Below, in pieces: positions 54,998-63,402 of a DNA stretch of 64,000 bases (positions within the stretch are counted from its first letter, which is position 1; each line of letters opens with the position of its first letter). The stretch is from contig JAGCXN010000036.1 of assembly GCA_017961265.1 (NCBI GenBank), forward strand, positions 1 through 64,000, in the 5' to 3' direction. Made by a program: the position numbers and the translations under genes. Under the pieces are notes generated by a model. It was not told the DNA's origin. It ran no database searches and was given only the letters and a program-made list of their open reading frames with translations. Source of the stretch: Bacteroidales bacterium. Its GTDB lineage: Bacteria > Bacteroidota > Bacteroidia > Bacteroidales > WCHB1-69.

Positions 54998-56290
54998 CTA
55001 CTTCCCGGGTCCCAGCTCCTTGTTCGCATAGTAGCCGATGGCATCCACGAGGACTTTCGTGCAGACGGGGCAGAAATTGTTGTAGGCGATGATTTTCATT
55101 GTGCAGTCAAGCCATGGGCGATAGACCCCTTTGGCTACATAGCCGCCGCCTTCGTAAACACCGAGGACGCCCTTGTGGTCGATAGTGGCGGGCGTGGGCA
55201 CGGGCGTGTTGGAGTCGAGCATCGACTTCCACTTGGAGTCGAAATCCACCAGCGTGGTGACGTTCGGCTCCACTGGCTCCACATCCGTGGGGTAGTAGTC
55301 CATTACCGAGACTTCGGAAGTGTAGTACTCGTCGGCCAACCCGCCGATGAGGTGCCCCATCTCGTGCACGATGACGTAGTCGGCCTGCGGGGCGCCGTTG
55401 CAGACGGTCCCGTAGAAATTGTAGATGCCGCCGCCACCGTACTTGTCGGAATTGCAAATGAGGACGATGATATCGACCGGCGCGTCGTCGGCAACCTCGT
55501 ACATTTTCCACACGTTCAGGCACATAAGGTAGCGATCCACGTCAATGACATTGTAGCTGCTGCCGAGCAACGTCTTCTTGAACACGCCGCCGTTGGGGTC
55601 GGTGATGCCCGACTCCTCGGAATAGCCCTTGATGGCCCGCAGGTTGACGTACTTCTTGTTTTCCTTGTAGGGCGTGCAGTTCATCACGTAGGAGGCGAAC
55701 CGCTTCATATCCTTCTCCAGCTTTTTGGCATCCTCCTTGGCGTAACCGTCGGGAAGGAAAAGGATGTCGATGCAGTTTTCCGGCTTGCCGCCAATGTGGA
55801 GGTTCATCACGTCACACTCCTTCACAAACGGCTTCGGGGATTCTTTGGCTGGATCGTAAGAACCTGTGTATAAAAGCTTTCCAACATTGCGTCGGTCATA
55901 CATTGTGAAGGTGTATTTCACCGCAGCCTTCGGCATCGGCATATTAACACACTCCTCGAAATGGCCGACTTCAGTGAGGGCGCGTTCAGTGGCGCGGTAT
56001 TCGCAAAAGAGGGTGGAATAGCTGCGGGAATAGATCAGTTTGTCGGTTGCCACGTCGAAGACCTGAAAGAGGATGTCGCCGTAACGTTTCGGTTCAATGA
56101 GATAGGCACGGGTGCCGCTCCAGACGCCGCCCGCATGGTACGCCTTCACCTCAATCGACTCGGAGGCATAGTCTCCACTATGGAGATAATCAATTCGCAA
56201 CGTCTTGTTTTCAAAATAGTTGTCAAAATTCTGTGCAGAAATAATGCCGCAGCAGAAGACGGCAATAAGGAGAATAAGGAATCGTTTCAT
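54998..56290 (-). CDS. Secreted M64 (IgA peptidase-type) metallopeptidase
   Basis: 430 residues. Signal peptide ends ISAQ. N-terminal M64 domain, then the catalytic domain with HEMGHLIGGLADEY: H309, E310, H313 and D320 fit the HExxHxxxxxxD zinc site of M64. Typical blocks are IDILFLPDGYAKEDAKK, YVNLRAIKGYSEESG and the C-terminal CTMKIIAYNNFCPVC. Length is close to Bacteroides members. The name IgA peptidase comes from a Clostridium member; the real substrate here is unknown. Confidence 0.92.
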   Translation of the reverse strand: MKRFLILLIAVFCCGIISAQNFDNYFENKTLRIDYLHSGDYASESIEVKAYHAGGVWSGTRAYLIEPKRYGDILFQVFDVATDKLIYSRSYSTLFCEYRATERALTEVGHFEECVNMPMPKAAVKYTFTMYDRRNVGKLLYTGSYDPAKESPKPFVKECDVMNLHIGGKPENCIDILFLPDGYAKEDAKKLEKDMKRFASYVMNCTPYKENKKYVNLRAIKGYSEESGITDPNGGVFKKTLLGSSYNVIDVDRYLMCLNVWKMYEVADDAPVDIIVLICNSDKYGGGGIYNFYGTVCNGAPQADYVIVHEMGHLIGGLADEYYTSEVSVMDYYPTDVEPVEPNVTTLVDFDSKWKSMLDSNTPVPTPATIDHKGVLGVYEGGGYVAKGVYRPWLDCTMKIIAYNNFCPVCTKVLVDAIGYYANKELGPGK

Positions 56291-56311
56291 ATAACTTAAT
56301 ATTTAAGGGTG

Positions 56312-56319
56312 CAAAGGTA
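56312..56319 (-). promoter_or_regulatory. -7 promoter box TACCTTTG
   Basis: TAnnTTTG box 22 nt upstream of the M64 peptidase, divergent from the lpd promoter. Confidence 0.65.
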
Positions 56320-56353
56320 CACAAAAAACAAAAAGAAAATAAACTAATATTTG

Positions 56354-56361
56354 TATCTTTG
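56354..56361 (+). promoter_or_regulatory. -7 promoter box TATCTTTG
   Basis: TAnnTTTG box 54 nt upstream of lpd. Confidence 0.65.
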
Positions 56362-56415
56362 CACCTCCTTATTTTTAGAATCATTAAATCATAATACATT
56401 AAAAATCAAATAACT

Positions 56416-57810
56416 ATGAAATACGATGTCATCGTAATCGGGAGTGGTCCCGGAGGTTATGTGGCGGCTATCCGTGCCAGCCAGCTGAATTTAAAAACCG
56501 CCGTCGTCGAATGTGGCGAACTGGGCGGCATCTGCCTCAACTGGGGCTGCATCCCGACCAAGGCCCTGCTGAAATCAGCGCAGGTCTATAACTACATGAA
56601 ACACGCAGAAGCATACGGGGTTGCACTCGACTCCCCCGCCCGCCCCGACTTTGAAGCGATGGTGCGCCGCAGCCGCGGTGTCGCCGATCAAATGAGCAAG
56701 GGCGTGCAGTTTCTGCTGAAAAAAAACAACGTCGATGTCATCGAGGGGTTTGCCACTCTGACCAAGGACCGCAAAGTGTCCGTCAGCAAAAACGACGACA
56801 CCACCGAGGTTTTCGAGGCCGACCACATCATCCTTGCCACCGGCGCCCGTTCCAAGGAACTTCCCCACATCAAGCAGGACGGCGAAAAAGTCATCGGTTA
56901 CCGTATGGCGCTCACCCTTCCGAAACTTCCCGAATCAATGGTTGTTATGGGGTCCGGTGCCATAGGCAGCGAATTCGCCCACTTCTACTCCTCCCTCGGC
57001 ACGAAAGTCACCATCGTGGAGTTTCTGCCCAACCTCGTCCCCGTGGAAGACGAAGAGATTTCCAAGCAGCTGGAACGCTCCTTCCGCAAGAACGGCATCA
57101 AGGTGATGACCTCCTCCTCCGTGGAGAGCGTGGACACCTCTGGCGAAGGCTGCCTCGTCACCGTGAAGGATGCAAAAGGAAAAATTACTGAAATACAGTG
57201 CGATATCGTCCTTTCCGCCGTCGGTGTGGTCACAAACCTTGAAGCCCTCGGCTTGGACGGCCTCGGCATTGCCGTCGAACGTGGCAAGGTGGTGGTGGAC
57301 GACTTCTACCGCACCAACTGCCCTGGCGTCTATGCCATCGGTGACATCGTGAAAGGCCCCGCCCTCGCGCACGTTGCTTCCCACGAGGCATTGGTCTGCG
57401 TGGAGAAGATCGCCGGCCTCAACCCCACCCCCGTCGATTACAGCAACATCCCCGGTTGCACCTATACATCGCCCGAAATCGCCTCCGTGGGCCTGACGGA
57501 AAAGAAAGCGCTCGAGGCGGGCCACGAGCTGCGCATCGGCAAATTCCCCTTCACAGCTTCGGGTAAAGCCACCGCTTCCGGCAACCGCGACGGCATGATC
57601 AAGCTCATCTTTGATGCTAAAACCGACGAGATCCTCGGCTGCCACATGATTGGTGAAAACGTCACCGAGATGGTGTCGGGCATCGTCATCGCACGCCAGC
57701 AGCACGTCACCGGGCCGGAAATCATCCACGCCGTGCATCCGCACCCCACCCTTTCCGAAGCCATCATGGAGGCCGCGGCCAACGCATACAACGAATGTGT
57801 CCACCTCTAA
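56416..57810 (+). CDS. lpdA: Dihydrolipoyl dehydrogenase
   Basis: 464 residues, FAD flavoprotein. FAD motif VIGSGPGGYVAAI, redox-active disulfide GGICLNWGCIPTK, NAD motif VMGSGAIGSEFA, and the C-terminal HAVHPHPTLSEAIMEAA with the catalytic His-Glu. It reoxidises lipoyl groups of 2-oxoacid dehydrogenase or glycine cleavage complexes; no E1, E2 or gcv gene is in the window, so the partner is unknown. First gene of lpd-retropepsin-ruvC, with gaps of 3 and 6 nt. Confidence 0.95.
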   Translation: MKYDVIVIGSGPGGYVAAIRASQLNLKTAVVECGELGGICLNWGCIPTKALLKSAQVYNYMKHAEAYGVALDSPARPDFEAMVRRSRGVADQMSKGVQFLLKKNNVDVIEGFATLTKDRKVSVSKNDDTTEVFEADHIILATGARSKELPHIKQDGEKVIGYRMALTLPKLPESMVVMGSGAIGSEFAHFYSSLGTKVTIVEFLPNLVPVEDEEISKQLERSFRKNGIKVMTSSSVESVDTSGEGCLVTVKDAKGKITEIQCDIVLSAVGVVTNLEALGLDGLGIAVERGKVVVDDFYRTNCPGVYAIGDIVKGPALAHVASHEALVCVEKIAGLNPTPVDYSNIPGCTYTSPEIASVGLTEKKALEAGHELRIGKFPFTASGKATASGNRDGMIKLIFDAKTDEILGCHMIGENVTEMVSGIVIARQQHVTGPEIIHAVHPHPTLSEAIMEAAANAYNECVHL

Positions 57811-57813
57811 TCC

Positions 57814-58251
57814 ATGGGCAGACTGAAACCGCATACAATGAAAATAGCCCTCTGGGAACTGGACCCGGAGGGCTTTCATATTGTCACCAACGGACGGCTG
57901 CACGGCATGCACATCCGTCTTCTTATTGACACTGGCGCCAACCATAGTTGCTTCGACCGTAACTTTATTGAATCCTTGCAAATACCTATCAATAACACAG
58001 ATAAAGATGAGGTAAATATCGGAATCGGAGGAAATGAATTCCAGTCCGACATCCTGCAAATTGCCGATTTAAAAATCGGCCGTATTCGTGTACCAGCCTC
58101 CCCTTTCCGCCTGCTTGACCTCCAGCCTATCTGTGCCGCATACGAGCAAGTGGGCTTCAAAGCCATCCACGGCATCATCGGCGGCGACCTGCTGCACCGT
58201 TTCCACGCTATTATTGACTATGGGAACCAAACACTAACCCTTTACAAATAA
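57814..58251 (+). CDS. Retropepsin-like aspartic protease
   Basis: 145 residues (or 137 from ATG 57838). A single pepsin-like half domain: LLIDTGANHSCFD (D39-T-G-A) is the active-site motif, followed by a Gly-rich flap region (IGIGGNEFQ) and GIIGGDLLHRFHAIIDY, the second conserved block. Such proteins work as homodimers. No signal peptide, so probably cytoplasmic. Function in Bacteroidota unknown. Tightly packed between lpdA and ruvC. Confidence 0.85.
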   Translation: MGRLKPHTMKIALWELDPEGFHIVTNGRLHGMHIRLLIDTGANHSCFDRNFIESLQIPINNTDKDEVNIGIGGNEFQSDILQIADLKIGRIRVPASPFRLLDLQPICAAYEQVGFKAIHGIIGGDLLHRFHAIIDYGNQTLTLYK

Positions 58252-58257
58252 ATCCCA

Positions 58258-58821
58258 ATGAAAACCGAAAAAACCGCCCACATCATCCTCGGTATCGACC
58301 CCGGCACCAACATTATGGGCTACTCGCTGCTGAAAACCCACGCCCGCAACAGCGAAATCATCACGTTGGATGTCATCAACTTGAAAAAGCAGCCCGACCA
58401 AAGCGCCAAGCTCAAGATGATATACGAAAGCACACAGAATCTTATTGAGACCTATCATCCTGACATTTTGGCTATTGAGGAACCTTTTTACGGCAAGAAT
58501 CCGCAGTCGATGCTGAAACTCGGACGGGCGCAAGGAGTAGTTATCGGAGCGTGCCTGCACGCTGGCTTGGAGGTGTTTGAATATACACCGCGCCGTATCA
58601 AGCAGTCCATCACGGGCAAAGGCGCAGCCTCGAAGGAGCAGGTGGCGGCAATGCTCCACACGATGTACACTTTTTCGACAGAGACGAAATACTTGGATGC
58701 CACTGACGCCCTTGCCGCCGCCGTAACACACCACCTCCAGAACCGAGTCGTCCTGAATACAGGAAAAGCCTCCGGCTGGGAGGCTTTCTTATCGCAACAT
58801 AAGGATAGAATTATCGGATAG
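58258..58821 (+). CDS. ruvC: Crossover junction endodeoxyribonuclease RuvC
   Basis: 187 residues. Resolves Holliday junctions with RuvAB. Catalytic acids visible: D14 (LGIDPGT), E74 (LAIEEPF), and the C-terminal DATDALAAAVTHH with D147 and D150. FYGKNPQSMLKLGRAQG is the DNA-binding block. Complete. ruvA and ruvB are not in the window. The last residues run up to a small palindromic element at 58823. Confidence 0.95.
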   Translation: MKTEKTAHIILGIDPGTNIMGYSLLKTHARNSEIITLDVINLKKQPDQSAKLKMIYESTQNLIETYHPDILAIEEPFYGKNPQSMLKLGRAQGVVIGACLHAGLEVFEYTPRRIKQSITGKGAASKEQVAAMLHTMYTFSTETKYLDATDALAAAVTHHLQNRVVLNTGKASGWEAFLSQHKDRIIG

Positions 58822-58822
58822 A

Positions 58823-58845
58823 GACGTCCTATTATGGCATCTCAA
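58823..58845. repeat. Degenerate GAGACG...CATCTC palindrome
   Basis: Imperfect inverted repeat directly after the ruvC stop, between the convergent ruvC and mrp genes; may also act as a weak terminator. Confidence 0.5.
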
Positions 58846-58871
58846 CAATTTTCAATCAAATCCCTGATTGG

Positions 58872-59753
58872 TTAATTGCATTTGTGCGGGCAATCCTCTT
58901 TGTCGCAGGTCTCTTTTTTGCCGCACGACTTGCGTTCCGGCAACGCCTCAGCGAAAGCCACTACTTGATCGGCAATCTGTTCAAAACATTCGCAAATCAC
59001 CTTGTTAGTGTTGGACAGCAGGCAGTCTTGATTCTCAACCTCTTCAACATCCTGAATCAAAGGGATTTGTGCGAGCAGCTTCGTATGGAACTCTTCAGCG
59101 AGTTTCTGGCCGCCACCCTTGCCAAACAGAAGGTACTTTTCCTCGGGATGTTCCTTCGGAGTGAACCATGACATATTTTCCACAATACCGATAATCGGCA
59201 AGTTCATCTTGGCGGGCGAGAACATCTCCGCACCCTTACGAGCGTCGTTCACGGCCAGCACCTGCGGAGTGGTGACGACAATGGCACCTTCCACCACAAA
59301 TTGCTGCATCATCGAGATTTGGATATCGCCAGTACCAGGAGGAAAGTCCACCACAAGGTAGTCCAATTCGCCCCACTGCGTTCTCGTAAGCAGCTGTGAC
59401 AATGCACTGGCAGCCATGGGTCCGCGCCAAATCACCGCCTGCGTGTTATCAACCAGTAGTCCGAGCGAGATGATTTTCAGACCAAACTTCTCCACGGGCA
59501 GGAAGTACTCCTCCTCCCCTATGTATGTTGCATTAACGCGCTCGTTTTCTATGCCGAACATTTTATGGATGGAGGGTCCGTAAATGTCGGCGTCCATCAT
59601 ACCCACACGGTAGCCCTGCTTCGCCAACGTCAGCGCCAGATTCGCCGCCACCGTGGATTTACCGACGCCGCCCTTTCCAGATGCGACCACGATAATGTTC
59701 TCAATTCCATCAATTCTGTTTTGGGTAATTGTACAATTTCCGTTACAAGCCAT
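58872..59753 (-). CDS. Mrp/NBP35-family P-loop ATPase, short form
   Basis: 293 residues, cytoplasmic. Iron-sulfur carrier family: Walker A GKGGVGKST, MDADIYGPS, VVDFPPGTGDIQ and IGIVENMSWF. The N-terminal MIP18 (DUF59) domain found in most Bacteroidota Mrp proteins is absent, and the CxxC after ENMSWF is replaced (TPKEHPEEK). Instead there are two Cys at the extreme N-terminus (C3, C7) and a Cys-rich tail (CGKKETCDKEDCPHKC). The Cys tail could bind a cluster or metal. Starts next to a heptamer array. Confidence 0.88.
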   Translation of the reverse strand: MACNGNCTITQNRIDGIENIIVVASGKGGVGKSTVAANLALTLAKQGYRVGMMDADIYGPSIHKMFGIENERVNATYIGEEEYFLPVEKFGLKIISLGLLVDNTQAVIWRGPMAASALSQLLTRTQWGELDYLVVDFPPGTGDIQISMMQQFVVEGAIVVTTPQVLAVNDARKGAEMFSPAKMNLPIIGIVENMSWFTPKEHPEEKYLLFGKGGGQKLAEEFHTKLLAQIPLIQDVEEVENQDCLLSNTNKVICECFEQIADQVVAFAEALPERKSCGKKETCDKEDCPHKCN

Positions 59754-59761
59754 TTTTTTAT

Positions 59762-59789
59762 AGTTAAAAGTTTAAAGTTAAGAGTTAAA
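59762..59789. repeat. Heptamer tandem array, 4 units (AGTTWAR)
   Basis: AGTTAAA, AGTTTAA, AGTTAAG, AGTTAAA, starting 8 nt upstream of the mrp start codon. Confidence 0.75.
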
Positions 59790-59805
59790 AATTTATCATG
59801 TTATT

Positions 59806-59824
59806 GAGACGCAATATTTTGCGT
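59806..59824. repeat. Half-preserved GAGACG palindrome
   Basis: GAGACGCAA-TATT-TTGCGT: the inner 6-bp stem is perfect, the outer right arm is missing. Confidence 0.55.
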
Positions 59825-59845
59825 ATAATCGTAAATGCGGTTACA

Positions 59846-59894
59846 GGTAGAAGGTAAAAGGTAATAGGTAGAAGGTAATAAGTAATAGGTATGA
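59846..59894. repeat. Heptamer tandem array, 7 units (GGTARWA)
   Basis: GGTAGAA, GGTAAAA, GGTAATA, GGTAGAA, GGTAATA, AGTAATA, GGTATGA. Complement of the TYACCTW family at 15044-15141. Confidence 0.88.
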
Positions 59895-59923
59895 AGAGGT
59901 GAACGTGCGAGAGAAACCTTTTT

Positions 59924-59957
59924 CTTTCTACTTCTCACTTTTCACTTTCTACTTAAA
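59924..59957. repeat. Heptamer tandem array, about 5 units (CTTTYNA)
   Basis: CTTTCTA, CTTCTCA, CTTTTCA, CTTTCTA, CTTAAAA. The stop codon of the small membrane protein (59953-59955, minus) is in the last unit. Confidence 0.8.
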
Positions 59958-60264
59958 AGGCGAATTCCAACACGGCGAAACCGATGCCGATGAGGAAGGT
60001 CACCAGAAGGATGCCGCGGCCAGTAAGGTCGAATTTAAGTTTCAGCAAATAGTAGCGGATGACAAACACACTCGGCACAATGCTTAACAGGATGAGCTTT
60101 TTGATCAAGTCAAGATTGAGGACATCCAGCGGCTTTCCGGCAACAGTCAGAACCAAGTAAACCAGTCCGTAGAGGATGCCAAAAGTAAGGGCGGGAACAA
60201 GGATACCCAATGTGATTCCCATTGTCCACGAGTCATGGCGCAGTTTTTCTAAAAGTTCTCTCAT
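59953..60264 (-). CDS. Small hypothetical membrane protein
   Basis: 103 residues from ATG 60264 (TTG 60270 also in frame). Three predicted transmembrane helices: about 16-40, 58-72 and 84-102, with a short basic N-terminus. Not recognised. The C-terminus ends directly at the stop in the heptamer array. On the same strand as, and 45 nt after, RNase G, so possibly co-transcribed. Confidence 0.65.
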   Translation of the reverse strand: MRELLEKLRHDSWTMGITLGILVPALTFGILYGLVYLVLTVAGKPLDVLNLDLIKKLILLSIVPSVFVIRYYLLKLKFDLTGRGILLVTFLIGIGFAVLEFAF

Positions 60265-60309
60265 TTTCAAAAAAATATTGAAATAAAATGAATTAACAAA
60301 AAACGTAAT

Positions 60310-61887
60310 CTATTGAGGATTCGTATCCCACAAAATGATTTCCTCCATATCCTTATTAAAGAACTTATATTGAAGGAGATGTGAATTGCTGTTCATGCGC
60401 AGACGAATCCATTTTTTATACTTGAAGTACCATTTTACTCGCTTGGAAATGAAGCCTTTCGTAAGATAGGCATATAAAAACGGGTGTACTTCGATGGTGA
60501 TTCTGGGCTCACTCTGTTTATATATCAGGAATTCGATGATATTTTCAATGCTTTCTTCGATGAGGATGGCCGGTTTGATTTTGCCGGTGCCGTGGCAAAC
60601 AGGACATTGTTCGAGCGTATCGATGGTAGTAACCGGACGCAGCCGCTGGCGGGTAATCTGCATTAATCCGAACTTACTGAGCGGCAGGACAGTATGGCGT
60701 GAACGGTCACCCGTCATCAGCTCGTTCATCCTCTTGTAGAGGAGCGTACGGTTGGCTACGGTAGCCATGTCGATGAAGTCAATGACAATGATACCACCGA
60801 TGTCGCGCAGACGCATCTGGCGGGCGATTTCCTCGGCGGCGGCAAGGTTGACTTGTATGGCGTTCTCCTCCTGTGAGTTGGAGGACTTGACGCGGTTGCC
60901 GCTGTTCACGTCTATCACGCACAGCGCCTCAGTCTGCTCGATAATCAGGTAGATGCCGTTCTTGATGGTGACAATCTTTCCGAACGAGCCTTTGATTTGC
61001 TTAGCAACATTAAAATGTTCGAAGATAGGCTGTTTCTCCTTGTAGAGTTTCACGATATCAGCATCGTTCACCTTATCGGAGAAAGAGCGGATATAGTTAC
61101 GCACCTCAATATATATATCCTTGTTGTCCACATAGATGGCATGGAACGAATCGTTCAGGAGATCGCGGATAAGCGACGTGGTGCGGTCAAGTTCTGTAGC
61201 TACTTTGGCGGGGGCTTCGACCCCGATGAGGTTAGCCGTCATCGCTTGCCAGCGGATGACCAGTTGTTTGATGTCATTCTCAAGTTCTTCGGCTGTTTTT
61301 CCTTGTGCGATGGTGCGGATGATGATACCGAAGTTTTTAGGTTTCAAGCCAGTGACAATCTGACGGAGCCGTTTGCGTTCAGTGTTACCCTTGATTTTCT
61401 GGGAGATGAACACCTTGTCACCAAACGGCACGAGGACGGCATAGCGTCCTGCGAACGAAATTTCTGTGGTAATGCGGGGACCCTTGGTGGAGATGCACTC
61501 CTTGGCGATTTGCACGAGCAGGGTCTGCCCGGGACTGATCACATCAGTGATCTTACCCCCTTTTGCCACGAGGGGCTGCTGTTCAATGGAGGAAAGGCTG
61601 CGCCGTCCGCCGCCAATGACGGTCTTGACATACTCGTTCATCGTGCGGGTGGTGACGCTCAGGTCCATATAGTGGAGGAATGCGTCCTTGTCGCTGCCGA
61701 TGTTGACAAAGGCGGCGTTGAGTCCGGGCATGATCTTGCGGACTTTTCCGACAAAGACGTTACCGACACAGAACTGCTCCGATGGGGTCTCGCGGTGGAG
61801 TTCCACCAGCCGTTTGTCCTCCAACAGGGCAATCTGCACACAATCGGGATGGTTAGCAATAACTAATTCTTTCGTAATTTCAGGCAT
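60310..61887 (-). CDS. rng: Ribonuclease G (Rne/Rng family)
   Basis: 525 residues, cytoplasmic endoribonuclease. N-terminal S1 domain (about 38-115, VGNVFVGKVRKIMPGLNAAFVNIG), RNase H-like and catalytic parts with the metal-binding Asp residues D326 (VIDVNSGN) and D370 (VIDFIDM), and the zinc link CPVCHGTG. It lacks the long C-terminal scaffold of RNase E. Acts in rRNA maturation and mRNA decay. Separated from the upstream small gene by a terminator. Confidence 0.93.
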   Translation of the reverse strand: MPEITKELVIANHPDCVQIALLEDKRLVELHRETPSEQFCVGNVFVGKVRKIMPGLNAAFVNIGSDKDAFLHYMDLSVTTRTMNEYVKTVIGGGRRSLSSIEQQPLVAKGGKITDVISPGQTLLVQIAKECISTKGPRITTEISFAGRYAVLVPFGDKVFISQKIKGNTERKRLRQIVTGLKPKNFGIIIRTIAQGKTAEELENDIKQLVIRWQAMTANLIGVEAPAKVATELDRTTSLIRDLLNDSFHAIYVDNKDIYIEVRNYIRSFSDKVNDADIVKLYKEKQPIFEHFNVAKQIKGSFGKIVTIKNGIYLIIEQTEALCVIDVNSGNRVKSSNSQEENAIQVNLAAAEEIARQMRLRDIGGIIVIDFIDMATVANRTLLYKRMNELMTGDRSRHTVLPLSKFGLMQITRQRLRPVTTIDTLEQCPVCHGTGKIKPAILIEESIENIIEFLIYKQSEPRITIEVHPFLYAYLTKGFISKRVKWYFKYKKWIRLRMNSNSHLLQYKFFNKDMEEIILWDTNPQ

Positions 61888-61912
61888 AGTACATTAAAGT
61901 ATGGAGCGACTA

Positions 61913-61958
61913 AAAACAAAAAAACTAAACTGCGGGGATATTCCCCGCAATTTAGTTT
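61913..61958 (-). terminator. Hairpin terminator after the 29-residue gene
   Basis: Stem 61922-61938 with 61942-61958 (one mismatch), 3-nt loop, then a U-rich tract on the minus strand. It starts 20 nt after the stop at 61978. Confidence 0.88.
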
Positions 61959-61977
61959 CAGTCATTACACAAGAAGC

Positions 61978-62067
61978 TTACTTCTTCTTATGTCTGTTCT
62001 TTCTCAAGCGTTTTTTGCGCTTGTGGGTTGACATTTTATGTCTTTTTCTCTTTTTACCGCTTGGCAT
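61978..62067 (-). CDS. 29-residue basic protein, AURKAIP1/COX24-like
   Basis: ATG 62067 to TAA 61978, 29 residues, more than half Lys, Arg or His: starts MPSGKKRKRHKMSTHKRKK and ends RKNRHKKK. This matches the AURKAIP1/COX24-domain mini-protein widely annotated in Bacteroidota, related to a mitochondrial ribosome protein; a ribosomal role is likely but I infer it. It follows HU by 22 nt and has a strong terminator, which supports a real gene. Confidence 0.88.
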   Translation of the reverse strand: MPSGKKRKRHKMSTHKRKKRLRKNRHKKK

Positions 62068-62089
62068 AGTTATAGAATTATAAGGTTAA

Positions 62090-62368
62090 TTATTTGTTTT
62101 TAACAACGTTCACGAAAGTTTTGCAAGGTTTGAATGCCGGAATCTTGTGAGCGGGGATGACGATGGTGGTTTTCTTGGAGATGTTGCGGGCGGTCTTCTG
62201 GGCGCGCTCTTTCACGATGAAGCTGCCGAAGCCTCTCAGATATACGTTCTCGTCAGCGGAGAGGGATTTTTTTACGGAATCCATGAAAGATTCAACGACG
62301 GTCTGGACTGCGTTTTTGTCAATACCAGTTTTGTTGGCGATTTCGTTTACGATTTCTGCTTTAGTCAT
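62090..62368 (-). CDS. HU-family DNA-binding protein
   Basis: 92 residues. Nucleoid protein: MTKAEIVNEIANKTG, LRGFGSFIVKERAQKTARNI, and PAHKIPAFKPCKTF with the DNA-intercalating Pro in the arm. Standard length. Promoter box at 62431-62438; followed by the 29-residue gene. Whether it is HU or an IHF subunit cannot be decided from sequence; HU is the default. Confidence 0.95.
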   Translation of the reverse strand: MTKAEIVNEIANKTGIDKNAVQTVVESFMDSVKKSLSADENVYLRGFGSFIVKERAQKTARNISKKTTIVIPAHKIPAFKPCKTFVNVVKNK

Positions 62369-62430
62369 AACTCTTAATGATTAAATTTGATAAATGTTAT
62401 ACGAATATTTCTCTTTAAAATTTGAGGGTG

Positions 62431-62438
62431 CAAAAATA
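62431..62438 (-). promoter_or_regulatory. -7 promoter box TATTTTTG
   Basis: TAnnTTTG box 63 nt upstream of the HU gene. Confidence 0.6.
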
Positions 62439-62487
62439 CACATTTTATTTTATTCTGTATCTTTATCTTACAAAAAAAAATATTTTT

Positions 62488-63333
62488 TTAAATCTCTGCC
62501 CGAATCTTGTCTGCGAGACGGCTTGCACCTATGCGGAAGTGTTCATTGGTGAGCCATTTTTCACCGAGGACGTTCTCTAAAATTTTCAGAAATTGGATGG
62601 CCGTGGGCGCGTCAGCAATGCCTCCAGCGGGTTTCATGCCCACCATCTTGCCCGTTTTTTCGTAATAATCCTTGATGGCATCCAGCATAACGAGGAAAGA
62701 TTCAGGGGTGGCGTTCACTTTTATTTTGCCGGTGGAGGTTTTGATGAAGTCAGCGCCTGCGGCGATGGCAATCTGCGATGCTTTATATATATTGTCTACC
62801 GTCTGCAGTTCGCCGGTTTCCAGAATCACCTTGAGGTGGGCATCGCCGCAGGCCGCCTTGATGGCAGCAATCTCGTTATAGACCGTGCGGTAGTCGCCCT
62901 CGAGGAACTTGCCGCGCGAAATCACCATATCGATCTCGTCCGCACCCTGCGCCACCGCGTAGGCCACTTCGGCAATTTTGATTTCTATGGGGCTTTGTCC
63001 TGCCGGAAAAGCGCCGGCCACGCACGCTACCCGTACAGGTGTACCCTTAAGGATGGACTTAGCTTGCGCCGCAAACGGAGGATAGACACATACCGCCGCC
63101 GTGGTCTTGATGTTCAAACCCTTGTCCTCAAAAGCAAGGGCCTTTTCGCACAAAGCCTGCACTTTTGCTGCATTGTCCGAGCCTTCTAACGTAGTCAGAT
63201 CAATCACGTTCAGGATAAAACGATACGCTTCGGGAAGGGAGAAGTATTTCAATTCAACAGACTGATACTCAGCAAGTCGAGCTTGGACTTCCGCATCAGA
63301 ATAGGGATAATTGACAGGTTCGATATAAGCCAT
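62488..63333 (-). CDS. deoC: Deoxyribose-phosphate aldolase
   Basis: 281 residues from ATG 63333; longer in-frame starts lie at or before the promoter box (63359-63366) and are excluded. Class I aldolase TIM barrel that splits deoxyribose-5-phosphate to acetaldehyde and glyceraldehyde-3-phosphate in nucleoside catabolism. Schiff-base Lys in FIKTSTGK; AVCVYPPF, GADEIDMVISRG, VILETGEL and KPAGGI are intact. Feeds gapA's substrate pool. Confidence 0.95.
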   Translation of the reverse strand: MAYIEPVNYPYSDAEVQARLAEYQSVELKYFSLPEAYRFILNVIDLTTLEGSDNAAKVQALCEKALAFEDKGLNIKTTAAVCVYPPFAAQAKSILKGTPVRVACVAGAFPAGQSPIEIKIAEVAYAVAQGADEIDMVISRGKFLEGDYRTVYNEIAAIKAACGDAHLKVILETGELQTVDNIYKASQIAIAAGADFIKTSTGKIKVNATPESFLVMLDAIKDYYEKTGKMVGMKPAGGIADAPTAIQFLKILENVLGEKWLTNEHFRIGASRLADKIRAEI

Positions 63334-63358
63334 AATTTTACATTTTAAAAATGGACGG

Positions 63359-63366
63359 CAAAGATA
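63359..63366 (-). promoter_or_regulatory. -7 promoter box TATCTTTG
   Basis: TAnnTTTG box 26 nt upstream of deoC; decides the start codon. Confidence 0.65.
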
Positions 63367-63402
63367 CAACTTTATTTGTTACAGTCTGAAATTCAAACAA
63401 AT

